64,000 nucleotides of DNA from Vagococcus_D sp963518325 (GTDB lineage Bacteria; Bacillota; Bacilli; Lactobacillales; Vagococcaceae). Position 1 is the stretch's first letter; each line of letters starts with the position of its first letter. Shown piece by piece: positions 25,812-33,042 of the stretch. Location of the stretch: NCBI RefSeq assembly GCF_963518325.1, contig NZ_CAUQJB010000016.1, forward strand, positions 1 through 64,000. The letters run 5' to 3'. The notes beneath the pieces are model-generated. The model was given only the letters and a program-made list of their open reading frames with translations. It ran no database searches and had not been told where the DNA came from. The translations under genes and the position numbers were made by a program.

Positions 25812-26948
25812 TTACCAATACATCTCCCACGCTTTAACCAAACGAATCAAACTTTCCATATAAAAATAATCTCCCCAAATGACACATTCATCCACCCCAT
25901 TTCCATGAGGGATTGAATACACACCATGTTTAAGCACCCCGTTAGACTGATCCTTTTTAGTCGTATACGTATCCGCTAAGGTCTTAACAATCTTGACTGC
26001 AGTCTTTTCATAAGTTGCTCTTTTACTAGAAGACAGCGGCAAGTTTTTCGCCAACTCTAATAAGCCGCAAGCCAGTATTGCCCCTGCCGAACTATCCCGG
26101 TACTGATTGCCTTCTTGAAAGGTCAAATCCCAATATGGAACACCGTCTATTGGAAGGCGTTGGATAAAATAATCTGCCGTCCTTTTAGCCAGTCTCAGAA
26201 ATTCGTCTTTCCCTGTGTGAACATAACTCACCACAAACCCATAAACGGCCCAAGCTTGGCCCCTAGCCCAAGGACTGTCATCTGAATACCCTTGGGCTGT
26301 CTTACCCTTTAGTGGTTTGCCTGTTTCCGGATCCATATAAAAAGTGTGATAGGTGGAAAAATCGGCTCTTACTAAATACTTTCCAGCCTGCCGGCTATGA
26401 GAAAGTGCGGCTTGATAATAACGCTCATCACCAGTTAAGGAAGTTGCGTCATAAAGTAAGGGCAAATTCAGGAGACAATCAATAATCATCCGGCCTTGTT
26501 GATCAGGATTGCTTAAATCGCCCCAAGCTTGAATGATACCGGTCTTACAACTGTATCGCTCAAGTAAACGATTCGCAGCTTGAACGACCAGTTGCCGATC
26601 CTCTCCTTTTCCCCTTAGACGGTAACCTGCCATAGCAGACAGAGAATAAATAAACCCAATATCATGCGTATCCAAAGTAGTATTTTCAATTAATCGTCTC
26701 TCAAAGGTTGGCATTAAACGCTCAACACCGTCTAAATAGCGTTTCTTACCCGTATACTCGTAGGCTAGCCAAATCATCCCCGTCCAAAACCCTGGCGTCC
26801 ATTCCACATTCTCCCAAGCTTCATACATTAGATTTTCTGAGCTTGGTGATGGAAAAGCATCACTAAATTCTTTCATGTTTTCATCAATACGAGCCAATAC
26901 AAACTCAAGCTCTTGCTCAACCCATCTTTTTGTCACTAACTGTGCCAT
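25812..26948 (-). CDS. Glycoside hydrolase family 88, unsaturated glucuronyl hydrolase
   Basis: 378 residues from the ATG at 26948 (AAGGGG upstream; a start at 26969 is less likely). The (alpha/alpha)6 barrel signature is clear: the catalytic/assisting aspartates lie in THDIGF and MIIDCLLN, equivalent to Asp88 and Asp149 of Bacillus UGL, with GYSDDSPWARGQAWAVYGF further on. GH88 removes the 4,5-unsaturated uronic acid that polysaccharide lyases leave at the non-reducing end. There is no signal peptide, so it acts in the cytoplasm on imported oligosaccharides. It heads the importer operon. Confidence 0.93.
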   Translation of the reverse strand: MAQLVTKRWVEQELEFVLARIDENMKEFSDAFPSPSSENLMYEAWENVEWTPGFWTGMIWLAYEYTGKKRYLDGVERLMPTFERRLIENTTLDTHDIGFIYSLSAMAGYRLRGKGEDRQLVVQAANRLLERYSCKTGIIQAWGDLSNPDQQGRMIIDCLLNLPLLYDATSLTGDERYYQAALSHSRQAGKYLVRADFSTYHTFYMDPETGKPLKGKTAQGYSDDSPWARGQAWAVYGFVVSYVHTGKDEFLRLAKRTADYFIQRLPIDGVPYWDLTFQEGNQYRDSSAGAILACGLLELAKNLPLSSSKRATYEKTAVKIVKTLADTYTTKKDQSNGVLKHGVYSIPHGNGVDECVIWGDYFYMESLIRLVKAWEMYW

Positions 26949-26976
26949 TTTTCCCCTTCCCCTCAACACGCTTAAA

Positions 26977-27123
26977 AGAATGCGTTTTCTACCTCTAACA
27001 CTACATTTGAATAGATATTCCTGATTTAGACATTAGTATTATCTATTTACAAAATAAGCTATTGAACAAAAAAAAATGAAGGTTTTTAGCTGATTATATG
27101 CCATAATAAATTAAACGCTTTCA
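26977..27123. promoter_or_regulatory. Divergent promoter region of GH88 and AraC genes with two cre-like sites
   Basis: Site A at 26977-26990 reads AGAAAACGCATTCT on the minus strand (11 of 14 to cre) just before the GH88 start. Site B at 27110-27123 reads ATTAAACGCTTTCA on the plus strand (12 of 14) right after an extended -10 (TGCCATAAT, 27099-27107) of the AraC gene. This fits catabolite repression of both directions; binding is not shown. Confidence 0.5.
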
Positions 27124-27170
27124 ACCTTTACGCCATTCCGTTAACCTAGTAAAAGGAAGTGATTACTATC

Positions 27171-28100
27171 GTGGTTACAAACCAACTTAATTCAGCTTTT
27201 AATTTCTTGACAATTGAATATATTCACACCATTTATTACTTCGAATTTTCAAAAGATTATGCCTTTCCCGGTGAGAAACACGATTCTTGGGAACTGGTCT
27301 ATGTTGACAATGGGCTCTTGGAAGTCGTTGCCGACAATGATTGCTCCACCTTGCAAGCTGGAGATATTATCTTTCATCAACCTAATGAATTTCATCAACT
27401 CCACACAAATGGCGAAGAAGCTGCAAATGTTATTGTGATCAGCTTCACTTGTCGTTCAGCAATTATGGCTCTCTTCGAAAAAAAAATAATGAGTCTGTCA
27501 AAAAACGATCGTGAAATGCTCGCCGCTATTTTAAACGAAGCCAAACTTGTTTTTAAGCCTGAATTAGGCCGCCTTCACCTTAAAGAAAACCGCTTAGAAC
27601 AACCCTTTCCTGGGGCAGAACAAATGATTTATATTTACCTGACACAGTTCCTCATCTCCTTGGTTCGAGACCAACAAGAGCCACTGGTGCTTGAACCGGA
27701 AAAACGGGTCATAAAAAAAACCTTTACGAAGGAAATCGTGAATAACATCGTCCAATTTATGGAAGAACATCTGTCAGAAAATATTTCGATTGATCAATTT
27801 GCTGCACATTTTTATATTAGTAGTTCTTATTTAAAAAAAATTTTTAAAGACGAGACCGAATACAGCATTATCACTTACTTTAAAACGCTGAAAATGGAGC
27901 AAGCTAAAAAGTGGATTCGCGAAGATCGCCAATCCTTTACAGAAATAGCCTCACTTTTGGGCTTTGACTCCATTCATCACTTTTCTAATAGCTTTAAAAA
28001 ATATTCTGGTTTTAGTCCTACATCCTATGCTAATTCAGTCAAAAGCATTGAACGCAAATTGAAACAAGCTGCCACCAGTCAAAAGGAGATGAGATCATGA
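27171..28100 (+). CDS. AraC-family transcriptional regulator (paralogue of 19074-20003)
   Basis: 309 residues from a GTG at 27171, 12 bases after AAAGGAA; a GTG at 27159 overlaps that site. Cupin sensor with GEKHDSWELVYVDNG and GDIIFHQPNEFH; C-terminal AraC helix-turn-helix (IDQFAAHFYISSSYLKKIFKDE-type, then FTEIASLLGFDSIHHFSNSFKKYSG). Its sensor is close to that of the AraC at 19074, implying similar inducers. It is divergent from GH88/importer and leads an operon with the half-size protein, an oxidoreductase and the lyase; it overlaps the next gene by 4 bp. Confidence 0.92.
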   Translation: MVTNQLNSAFNFLTIEYIHTIYYFEFSKDYAFPGEKHDSWELVYVDNGLLEVVADNDCSTLQAGDIIFHQPNEFHQLHTNGEEAANVIVISFTCRSAIMALFEKKIMSLSKNDREMLAAILNEAKLVFKPELGRLHLKENRLEQPFPGAEQMIYIYLTQFLISLVRDQQEPLVLEPEKRVIKKTFTKEIVNNIVQFMEEHLSENISIDQFAAHFYISSSYLKKIFKDETEYSIITYFKTLKMEQAKKWIREDRQSFTEIASLLGFDSIHHFSNSFKKYSGFSPTSYANSVKSIERKLKQAATSQKEMRS

Positions 28101-28600
28101 ACCTCGTTGATAAAAATATCCTCTTTCACCTAGCCAAAGAACATCTAACTAACATTCAGTTTTCCCGCATTTTCTTATCGGCAACTGTGTCTTCTGAGGC
28201 CCTTAAGACAGCTATTTTTAGCGAAATATTTTATTTGCTATTTCACTGCCATCAAACAAAAGTAGCGACACTCTATGCCTCCGCCACACCAAATAAAAGT
28301 ATTTATTTAATTACCCTCCAGTTTAAGGATCAAAGCTTAGCCAATATCATGGTTGATTTTACTAATCAGCGTCAACAACATATCAGGAAAATCGAAATTG
28401 TGTCTGATAACAGCATTTATAATTTTGACTCGTCCACCGAAGATGCTTTTTATTCAGACTACATTCTCAATGGGAATTACATCCCCGATTACGAACAAGA
28501 AAATCCTTATGACCAACAAATCAAGGAATTGCTACTAGGAATTGATACTAGCATTACTAACAACAGCTTTATCACATTTGATCAGCAGGGAGGTCATTAG
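28097..28600 (+). CDS. Half-size protein resembling a lone Gfo/Idh/MocA C-terminal domain
   Basis: 167 residues, homologous to the product of 14065-14535: shared LANI, RKIEIV / KKTELV, YNFDS / YVFDS and AFYSD / AFTSD in the same order. It lacks a cofactor-binding Rossmann fold. The ATG overlaps the AraC stop by 4 bp (ATGA), and its stop is 1 bp before the ATG of the full-length oxidoreductase, so the pair is tightly coupled, exactly as in the other half of the locus. A partner or regulatory subunit of that oxidoreductase is a reasonable inference. Function unknown. Confidence 0.75.
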   Translation: MNLVDKNILFHLAKEHLTNIQFSRIFLSATVSSEALKTAIFSEIFYLLFHCHQTKVATLYASATPNKSIYLITLQFKDQSLANIMVDFTNQRQQHIRKIEIVSDNSIYNFDSSTEDAFYSDYILNGNYIPDYEQENPYDQQIKELLLGIDTSITNNSFITFDQQGGH

Positions 28601-28601
28601 T

Positions 28602-29594
28602 ATGAAAGTCGGTATTTTGGGTTGCGCTCACATGCAGGCAAAAAGTTACGCTTATCAGTTAAAGGTTTTAGGGGTGCCGTTGGTTGGTGTCTTTGATCAC
28701 AATACTGAACGAGGGCAAGACTTTGCCAAAGGTTTCGATATTCCCTTTTTTGCCAACCTTAATGAGATTCTTTTAACCGATATGGACACCGTTTTGATTT
28801 GTTCTGAAAACTCTTATCACTATGATTACACCTTGGTTTCCGCTTTTCATGGTAAACATGTCATCGTTGAAAAACCCATCTCCTCTAGTGTGGAAGAAGC
28901 TGAGAAGATGATTCTTGTTTGTCGGGAACATCATGTAAAACTCTTAATCGCCCACCCTCTTCGCTACTCAGAAACTATCAGACACTTAAAAGAACTGATG
29001 ACATCGGGGCAATTAGGAAACGTGTTAGCCATCAATGGCTCAAATCGAGGAAAGCGACCCAGTGGTTGGTTTCTTGATAAAGAATTAGCGGGCGGTGGGG
29101 CAATTATCGACCACACGATTCATTTAATTGATTTATCCCGCTGGCTTTTTGATTTTGACATCAAATCCATTTACGCTCGCAGTGCCAACAATCAACCATC
29201 TAGTAAAATTGAGGATTCTGGTTTAATTCACATCACCTTTACCAATAATGTCTTTATGAGTCTGGATACCTCCTGGAACCGTCCCAGTAATTACCCTGTT
29301 TGGGGGAGTGCTACTATGGAACTGATTACCGATCGTGGACGGATTTTTGTTGACGGTTTTGGCCGCAAGTCGGAAATCATCTACTTCAATCAACAGATGA
29401 CTTACTCTCATTATGAAAATCATATGGACTATCAAATGCTAGCCGATTTCCAGAGATGTATCGATGATGATTTGCCAGTGCCAGTCAGTGGCGAAGCAGG
29501 AAAGTATACCGTTGAAATTGCCAATCTTGCGTATCAATCCATCAACGAGAAAAAAATAATTTTTTTAACCCCACAGGAGGGAACACATGCATAA
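28602..29594 (+). CDS. Gfo/Idh/MocA-family oxidoreductase (paralogue of 13097-14068)
   Basis: 330 residues from the ATG at 28602 behind GGGAGG; an in-frame ATG 60 bp upstream lies in the previous gene and has no site. Rossmann start MKVGILGCAHMQ, EKP motif in VEKPISSS, and GGGAIIDHTIHLIDLSRW. Close relative of the 323-aa enzyme at 13097-14068. It overlaps the lyase gene by 8 bp. In this context it probably acts on the uronic acid or sugar released by the lyase and GH88. Confidence 0.91.
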   Translation: MKVGILGCAHMQAKSYAYQLKVLGVPLVGVFDHNTERGQDFAKGFDIPFFANLNEILLTDMDTVLICSENSYHYDYTLVSAFHGKHVIVEKPISSSVEEAEKMILVCREHHVKLLIAHPLRYSETIRHLKELMTSGQLGNVLAINGSNRGKRPSGWFLDKELAGGGAIIDHTIHLIDLSRWLFDFDIKSIYARSANNQPSSKIEDSGLIHITFTNNVFMSLDTSWNRPSNYPVWGSATMELITDRGRIFVDGFGRKSEIIYFNQQMTYSHYENHMDYQMLADFQRCIDDDLPVPVSGEAGKYTVEIANLAYQSINEKKIIFLTPQEGTHA

Positions 29595-31701
29595 GATCTT
29601 TCGTCTACTCAACTTATCACTACCAGAACTCCGCGACGTGGCCGCGGCTGTCACGTCCAAGAAAAATGGTGAGGCCTTGCGGTTGTTGCGTAACTATTAC
29701 GCCAAACGCAAAAGCTACACCGGCTTTTTAGAAGGCAGTATTTATCCGGACCCTTCCTTCGAGAATAAGGCTGAACACCTGCAAGCATCGGAACTAATCG
29801 TCAAAAAAGCTCAGGCTTTTTCAGAACAACACTTTCTCTTTCAGGAAGCCTGGGACATGGAACGCACTCATGAAACGGTGACCTTTGAAGGTGAAATCCA
29901 ATGGGACTACACCCCTAAAGGAGATCCCGAATGGACTTATATGCTCAATCGCCAAGCTTATTTCCCTCTTTACGCACACGCCTATTGGCTCACAGGTGAC
30001 GCGTCTTTTTTTGATGTCTTTTGTTACCAAATTAACCACTGGATGAAGACTCAGCTTTTTGATGAGTCGCGATTATGGACAAGCTGGCGGACAATCGACA
30101 CGGGTATCCGCCTGAGAAACTGGATCAAGTCACTGGAAATTTTCATCCATCACGAGAACTTCCCAGAAAATTTATTAGCCGATATTTTAGTCTCCATCCA
30201 TGAGCAGTTGCTCTATCTTGCACAACACGCTAATGGACGACGTATTCAGACAAATTGGCTTATTTTGGAAACTAATGGTGCTTATCTCGCTAATTGCTTT
30301 TTACCTGAATTTTTGAGTCAGCCCTCCTTCATTAAAAAAAATGTCGACATGCTTAATTTAGCTGCTAACTCTCAAATTTCTAATGATGGTCTCCATTGGG
30401 AACAGTCTTTCCAGTACCACAACGAAGTTTTTTTGAAATTGATCGAGGTCTGGCTCATCGGTCAGCGAAATACCTGCCCTTTGCCTTACGCTCTTTTGGC
30501 TATTATAAAAAAAATGGCCACGGCGACGCTCTTTATGACTAAACCCGATGGAACCCAAAGTAATTACGGCGACAGCGACAGTGAATCGTTGGGCCCTTTG
30601 CTAATACTTGCCAGTCTAGTACTTAAAGACCCCACTCTCGCCATGACCATTGGACAAACCTCTCCTGGTTTAGATGTTTTTTTTGCATACGGGAGGAATA
30701 CCTGGCGAGATTATAAATGGCTGGGAACAGATTATCGTCCGGAGACCTCCATGGCCTTTCCTGACACTGGCCTCTACTTTATGCGGACAGGTTTTGAGCC
30801 GCTGGCGACCTTTAGCTTGTTTAAATGTGGGTTTTTAGGTCATGGGCACGGACACGACGATTTACTTCACCTGGCTATCTCGGCTTACGGAGAAGACCTG
30901 TTAGTTGATTCCGGTCGCTACAACTACGAAGAAAAACACCACGATCGATTAGCATTCAAACTGGCAACTGCCCACAACACTACTGTTGTTGATGGTCAAC
31001 CCTTTAATCGGCATCTCAATGCTTGGTCCGCCAGTAAAGTCGCTTCTCCCATCAATCAGAAGCATCGCTTTCAGTCCGTGGCAGATTTTGTAGAAGGGGG
31101 ACACACCGGTTATTTAAGCCTCGATAGCCCTGTACTCGTCAATCGTAAGGTAGTTTTTATCAAACCCGATATTTGGGTCATCACCGATGAATTTTTTACC
31201 CAAGGTCATCATACTTACGAACAACACTTTCACTTTAATCAAAAAACGGTCACACAACTGGATGCTCAACGGATTCACTATCAAGGTAAGACAGCTAAAT
31301 TAACCCTCTACTCACTGTCTACTGGTGGTACTTGGCGTCTGGAGGACTGTCAAATTTCAAATGACTACAACGCTAAATACACGAGTAAAAAAGCGATTTT
31401 TCAGTTTGAGCAGACAGGTCCAACGATTCTCACTACCGTTCTTCACGCTCAGCCGATTGCTGACCCCACCATACTGAAAATTGCACCTATAGCAATTGAA
31501 CATGAGTACGGGATGCCTCGAGCTCCAGAAATAGTTACCTGTTTAAGTCTAAACTGCCAAAATGCCCCTCTTTATCTTTTAATCAATCACCAAGAGGACC
31601 AGGATTCTCGTCGTGCCTATTGGGTCAATGAACGAGCTATTTTCGGACGTGTGGTCCTCTTTGATGACCGAAAAGAGCAGCCACCGATTCGCTTGTATTA
31701 A
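29587..31701 (+). CDS. Heparinase II/III-family polysaccharide/oligosaccharide lyase
   Basis: 704 residues. The N-terminal (alpha/alpha) toroid (about 60-340) has SWRTIDTGIRLRNW, QTNWLILETNGAYLA and GLHWEQSFQYHNE (Gln/Tyr/His candidates for catalysis). The C-terminal beta-sandwich domain (PF07940 type, about 370-650) has the hallmark GHGHGHDDLLHL, LLVDSGRYNY and AHNTTVVDG. Such enzymes beta-eliminate uronic-acid glycosidic bonds (heparin/heparan, alginate, chondroitin-like, or exo-acting on oligomers), giving the 4,5-unsaturated end that GH88 removes. There is no signal peptide, so an intracellular oligosaccharide lyase is likely. GGAGG precedes the ATG at 29587. Confidence 0.92.
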   Translation: MHKIFRLLNLSLPELRDVAAAVTSKKNGEALRLLRNYYAKRKSYTGFLEGSIYPDPSFENKAEHLQASELIVKKAQAFSEQHFLFQEAWDMERTHETVTFEGEIQWDYTPKGDPEWTYMLNRQAYFPLYAHAYWLTGDASFFDVFCYQINHWMKTQLFDESRLWTSWRTIDTGIRLRNWIKSLEIFIHHENFPENLLADILVSIHEQLLYLAQHANGRRIQTNWLILETNGAYLANCFLPEFLSQPSFIKKNVDMLNLAANSQISNDGLHWEQSFQYHNEVFLKLIEVWLIGQRNTCPLPYALLAIIKKMATATLFMTKPDGTQSNYGDSDSESLGPLLILASLVLKDPTLAMTIGQTSPGLDVFFAYGRNTWRDYKWLGTDYRPETSMAFPDTGLYFMRTGFEPLATFSLFKCGFLGHGHGHDDLLHLAISAYGEDLLVDSGRYNYEEKHHDRLAFKLATAHNTTVVDGQPFNRHLNAWSASKVASPINQKHRFQSVADFVEGGHTGYLSLDSPVLVNRKVVFIKPDIWVITDEFFTQGHHTYEQHFHFNQKTVTQLDAQRIHYQGKTAKLTLYSLSTGGTWRLEDCQISNDYNAKYTSKKAIFQFEQTGPTILTTVLHAQPIADPTILKIAPIAIEHEYGMPRAPEIVTCLSLNCQNAPLYLLINHQEDQDSRRAYWVNERAIFGRVVLFDDRKEQPPIRLY

Positions 31702-31703
31702 AA

Positions 31704-31746
31704 AAAGACTTGAGAAACTGTCAGACAGTTTCTCAAGTCTTTTTGA
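31704..31746 (+). terminator. Terminator of the lyase operon
   Basis: AAGACTTGAGAAACTG (31706-31721) pairs with its complement ending near 31742; flanked by A and T runs, so it may also serve the converging MerR gene. Confidence 0.9.
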
Positions 31747-31751
31747 TGAAA

Positions 31752-32123
31752 TCACGTGATTTCGTCGTTTATTTTTTTATCCAGTGTTAACAGTAAGGTC
31801 TGCAGCCTTGTTTGCCGATCCAACAACACCGCTAGTTCCTCTTTGATCTCTCTTAGCTCATTCGCCACTATTGGCCGATTGCCCGACCATTGTTCCTGAC
31901 TGCCACAACCGTGAATTAAGCGATTAGCTTGAATTGCCTGAATGCCTTTTATCGAAAAGCCCAGTTCACGCAATTCCCGAATGGCTTGATAATCCGCCTG
32001 CTCCTTCTCAGAAAACCAATAGTTTCCTTCTTTTTTTCGTGGTGTTAGTAAGCCTTCTTCAATGTAATAACGAACCGTATCCCGAGTGGTTTGATTAACT
32101 TGAATAAACTGTCCGATTTTCAT
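31752..32123 (-). CDS. Small MerR-family regulator
   Basis: 123 residues. MerR helix-turn-helix (KIGQFIQVNQTTRDTVRYYIEEGLL) followed by a dimerisation coiled coil (about 85-118), with no large effector domain. A lone GCG segment near residue 73 holds the two cysteines, possibly a sensor. AAGG precedes the ATG. Divergent from a small membrane protein gene whose promoter has the 19-bp spacer typical of MerR-activated genes, so that gene is the probable target. Confidence 0.88.
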   Translation of the reverse strand: MKIGQFIQVNQTTRDTVRYYIEEGLLTPRKKEGNYWFSEKEQADYQAIRELRELGFSIKGIQAIQANRLIHGCGSQEQWSGNRPIVANELREIKEELAVLLDRQTRLQTLLLTLDKKINDEIT

Positions 32124-32147
32124 TTAAGACCTTCTTTCATTCTTTTC

Positions 32148-32178
32148 TTGCTAGGGGGTGAACCCCCTGTGGTTTAAT
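32148..32178 (+). promoter_or_regulatory. MerR-type promoter with 19-bp spacer
   Basis: TTGCTA (32148-32153), a 19-bp spacer containing the dyad GGGGGTGAACCCCC (32154-32167), and TTTAAT (32173-32178). Over-long spacing with a dyad centred between the hexamers is diagnostic of MerR-family activation. It faces the small membrane protein gene at 32208. Confidence 0.75.
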
Positions 32179-32207
32179 CAAGTTAAGGCCCTTGGAGGTG
32201 ACAATTA

Positions 32208-32504
32208 ATGCATTATCTTGTGTGGTTATTGATTTACTTGTATGGTGGTTCCATGTGTTTAGCAATCCTGGCTTGTTTAAAGCAAGCTCCTTTTTGGCTA
32301 ACTAGCCTAAATTTGCTGAGTGTGGTCTGCCTATCTGCGACGCCTATTCGCCCCGGATTTCTTTCTCTTGGCTTAAGCCTATTACTGCTGGGTGCTTTCC
32401 TTAATGGGCGGATAATTTTAGGTCGAACGACCCTCAGTCATCTGCTGGTTCGCTTCTTTCTCTCCGTACTCATCCTCATTCTTTATCAGCTGTTTAGCCA
32501 TTAA
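32208..32504 (+). CDS. Small membrane protein, candidate MerR target
   Basis: 98 residues, almost wholly hydrophobic, three to four membrane helices (about 3-25, 29-45, 48-66, 77-96). GGAGG lies before the ATG. No family recognised. It is the only gene behind the 19-bp-spacer promoter, so it is presumably induced by whatever the divergent MerR senses. Its last 87 bp overlap the 3' end of the converging GNAT gene. Confidence 0.7.
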   Translation: MHYLVWLLIYLYGGSMCLAILACLKQAPFWLTSLNLLSVVCLSATPIRPGFLSLGLSLLLLGAFLNGRIILGRTTLSHLLVRFFLSVLILILYQLFSH

Positions 32505-32936
32505 ATAATTAGTTAAACACTGCCCTTGACGTTCGACCTGCTGTTCTCTCACTACCTGATAGCCCCTCTTTAAAAAGAAGGGCTTGGCAGTGATGGAAGC
32601 TGCCACTGTTACCTGCCTATGCTCTTGGCTGGCATGCTGCTCCAAATTTTCCACAAGTGCTTTGGCAATTCCTTGGCCCTGATAGGCATGATGGACATAC
32701 AACCGATCCAAATACCCCTGATCAATATCGCCAAAGCCCACAATTGTCTGATTAATTTCAGCCACAAGGCTATAATGTTGGGCCAGCGATCGATGCCAGT
32801 CCGGTCCCATCTCAGGCTTGGCCCAAACTGCCAGTTGTGCTGGTGGATAATCGTGACGATTAATCCGCTGAACCGTTTCATAAAACAGCTGGTACGTTGC
32901 CTGACAATCCTCTTCTCGATAGTTTCTTATTTTCAA
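32418..32936 (-). CDS. GNAT-family N-acetyltransferase
   Basis: 172 residues from a TTG start at 32936 with GAGG upstream. The acetyl-CoA binding motif A is visible (LDRLYVHHAYQGQGIAKAL) and the fold starts MKIRNYREEDC. The family's usual C-terminus (NYLMAK) comes about 25 residues before the stop; the extra hydrophilic tail overlaps the converging membrane protein gene by 87 bp, which suggests that an ancestral stop was lost. Acceptor substrate unknown. Confidence 0.87.
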   Translation of the reverse strand: MKIRNYREEDCQATYQLFYETVQRINRHDYPPAQLAVWAKPEMGPDWHRSLAQHYSLVAEINQTIVGFGDIDQGYLDRLYVHHAYQGQGIAKALVENLEQHASQEHRQVTVAASITAKPFFLKRGYQVVREQQVERQGQCLTNYLMAKQLIKNEDEYGEKEANQQMTEGRST

Positions 32937-33042
32937 TTGATTCGCCTCATTTCCATTGGTCTATTATACCAGTTCACACTCCGTTCATATAGGCTTGTTA
33001 TCCTTCAGTGACAGACAGTATTTTACTTTAGGAGGAATTAAT

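Noticed and set aside
25812..26948. GH105 rhamnogalacturonyl hydrolase
   Set aside because: The same fold, but the THDIGF and MIIDC motifs correspond to the GH88 catalytic positions.
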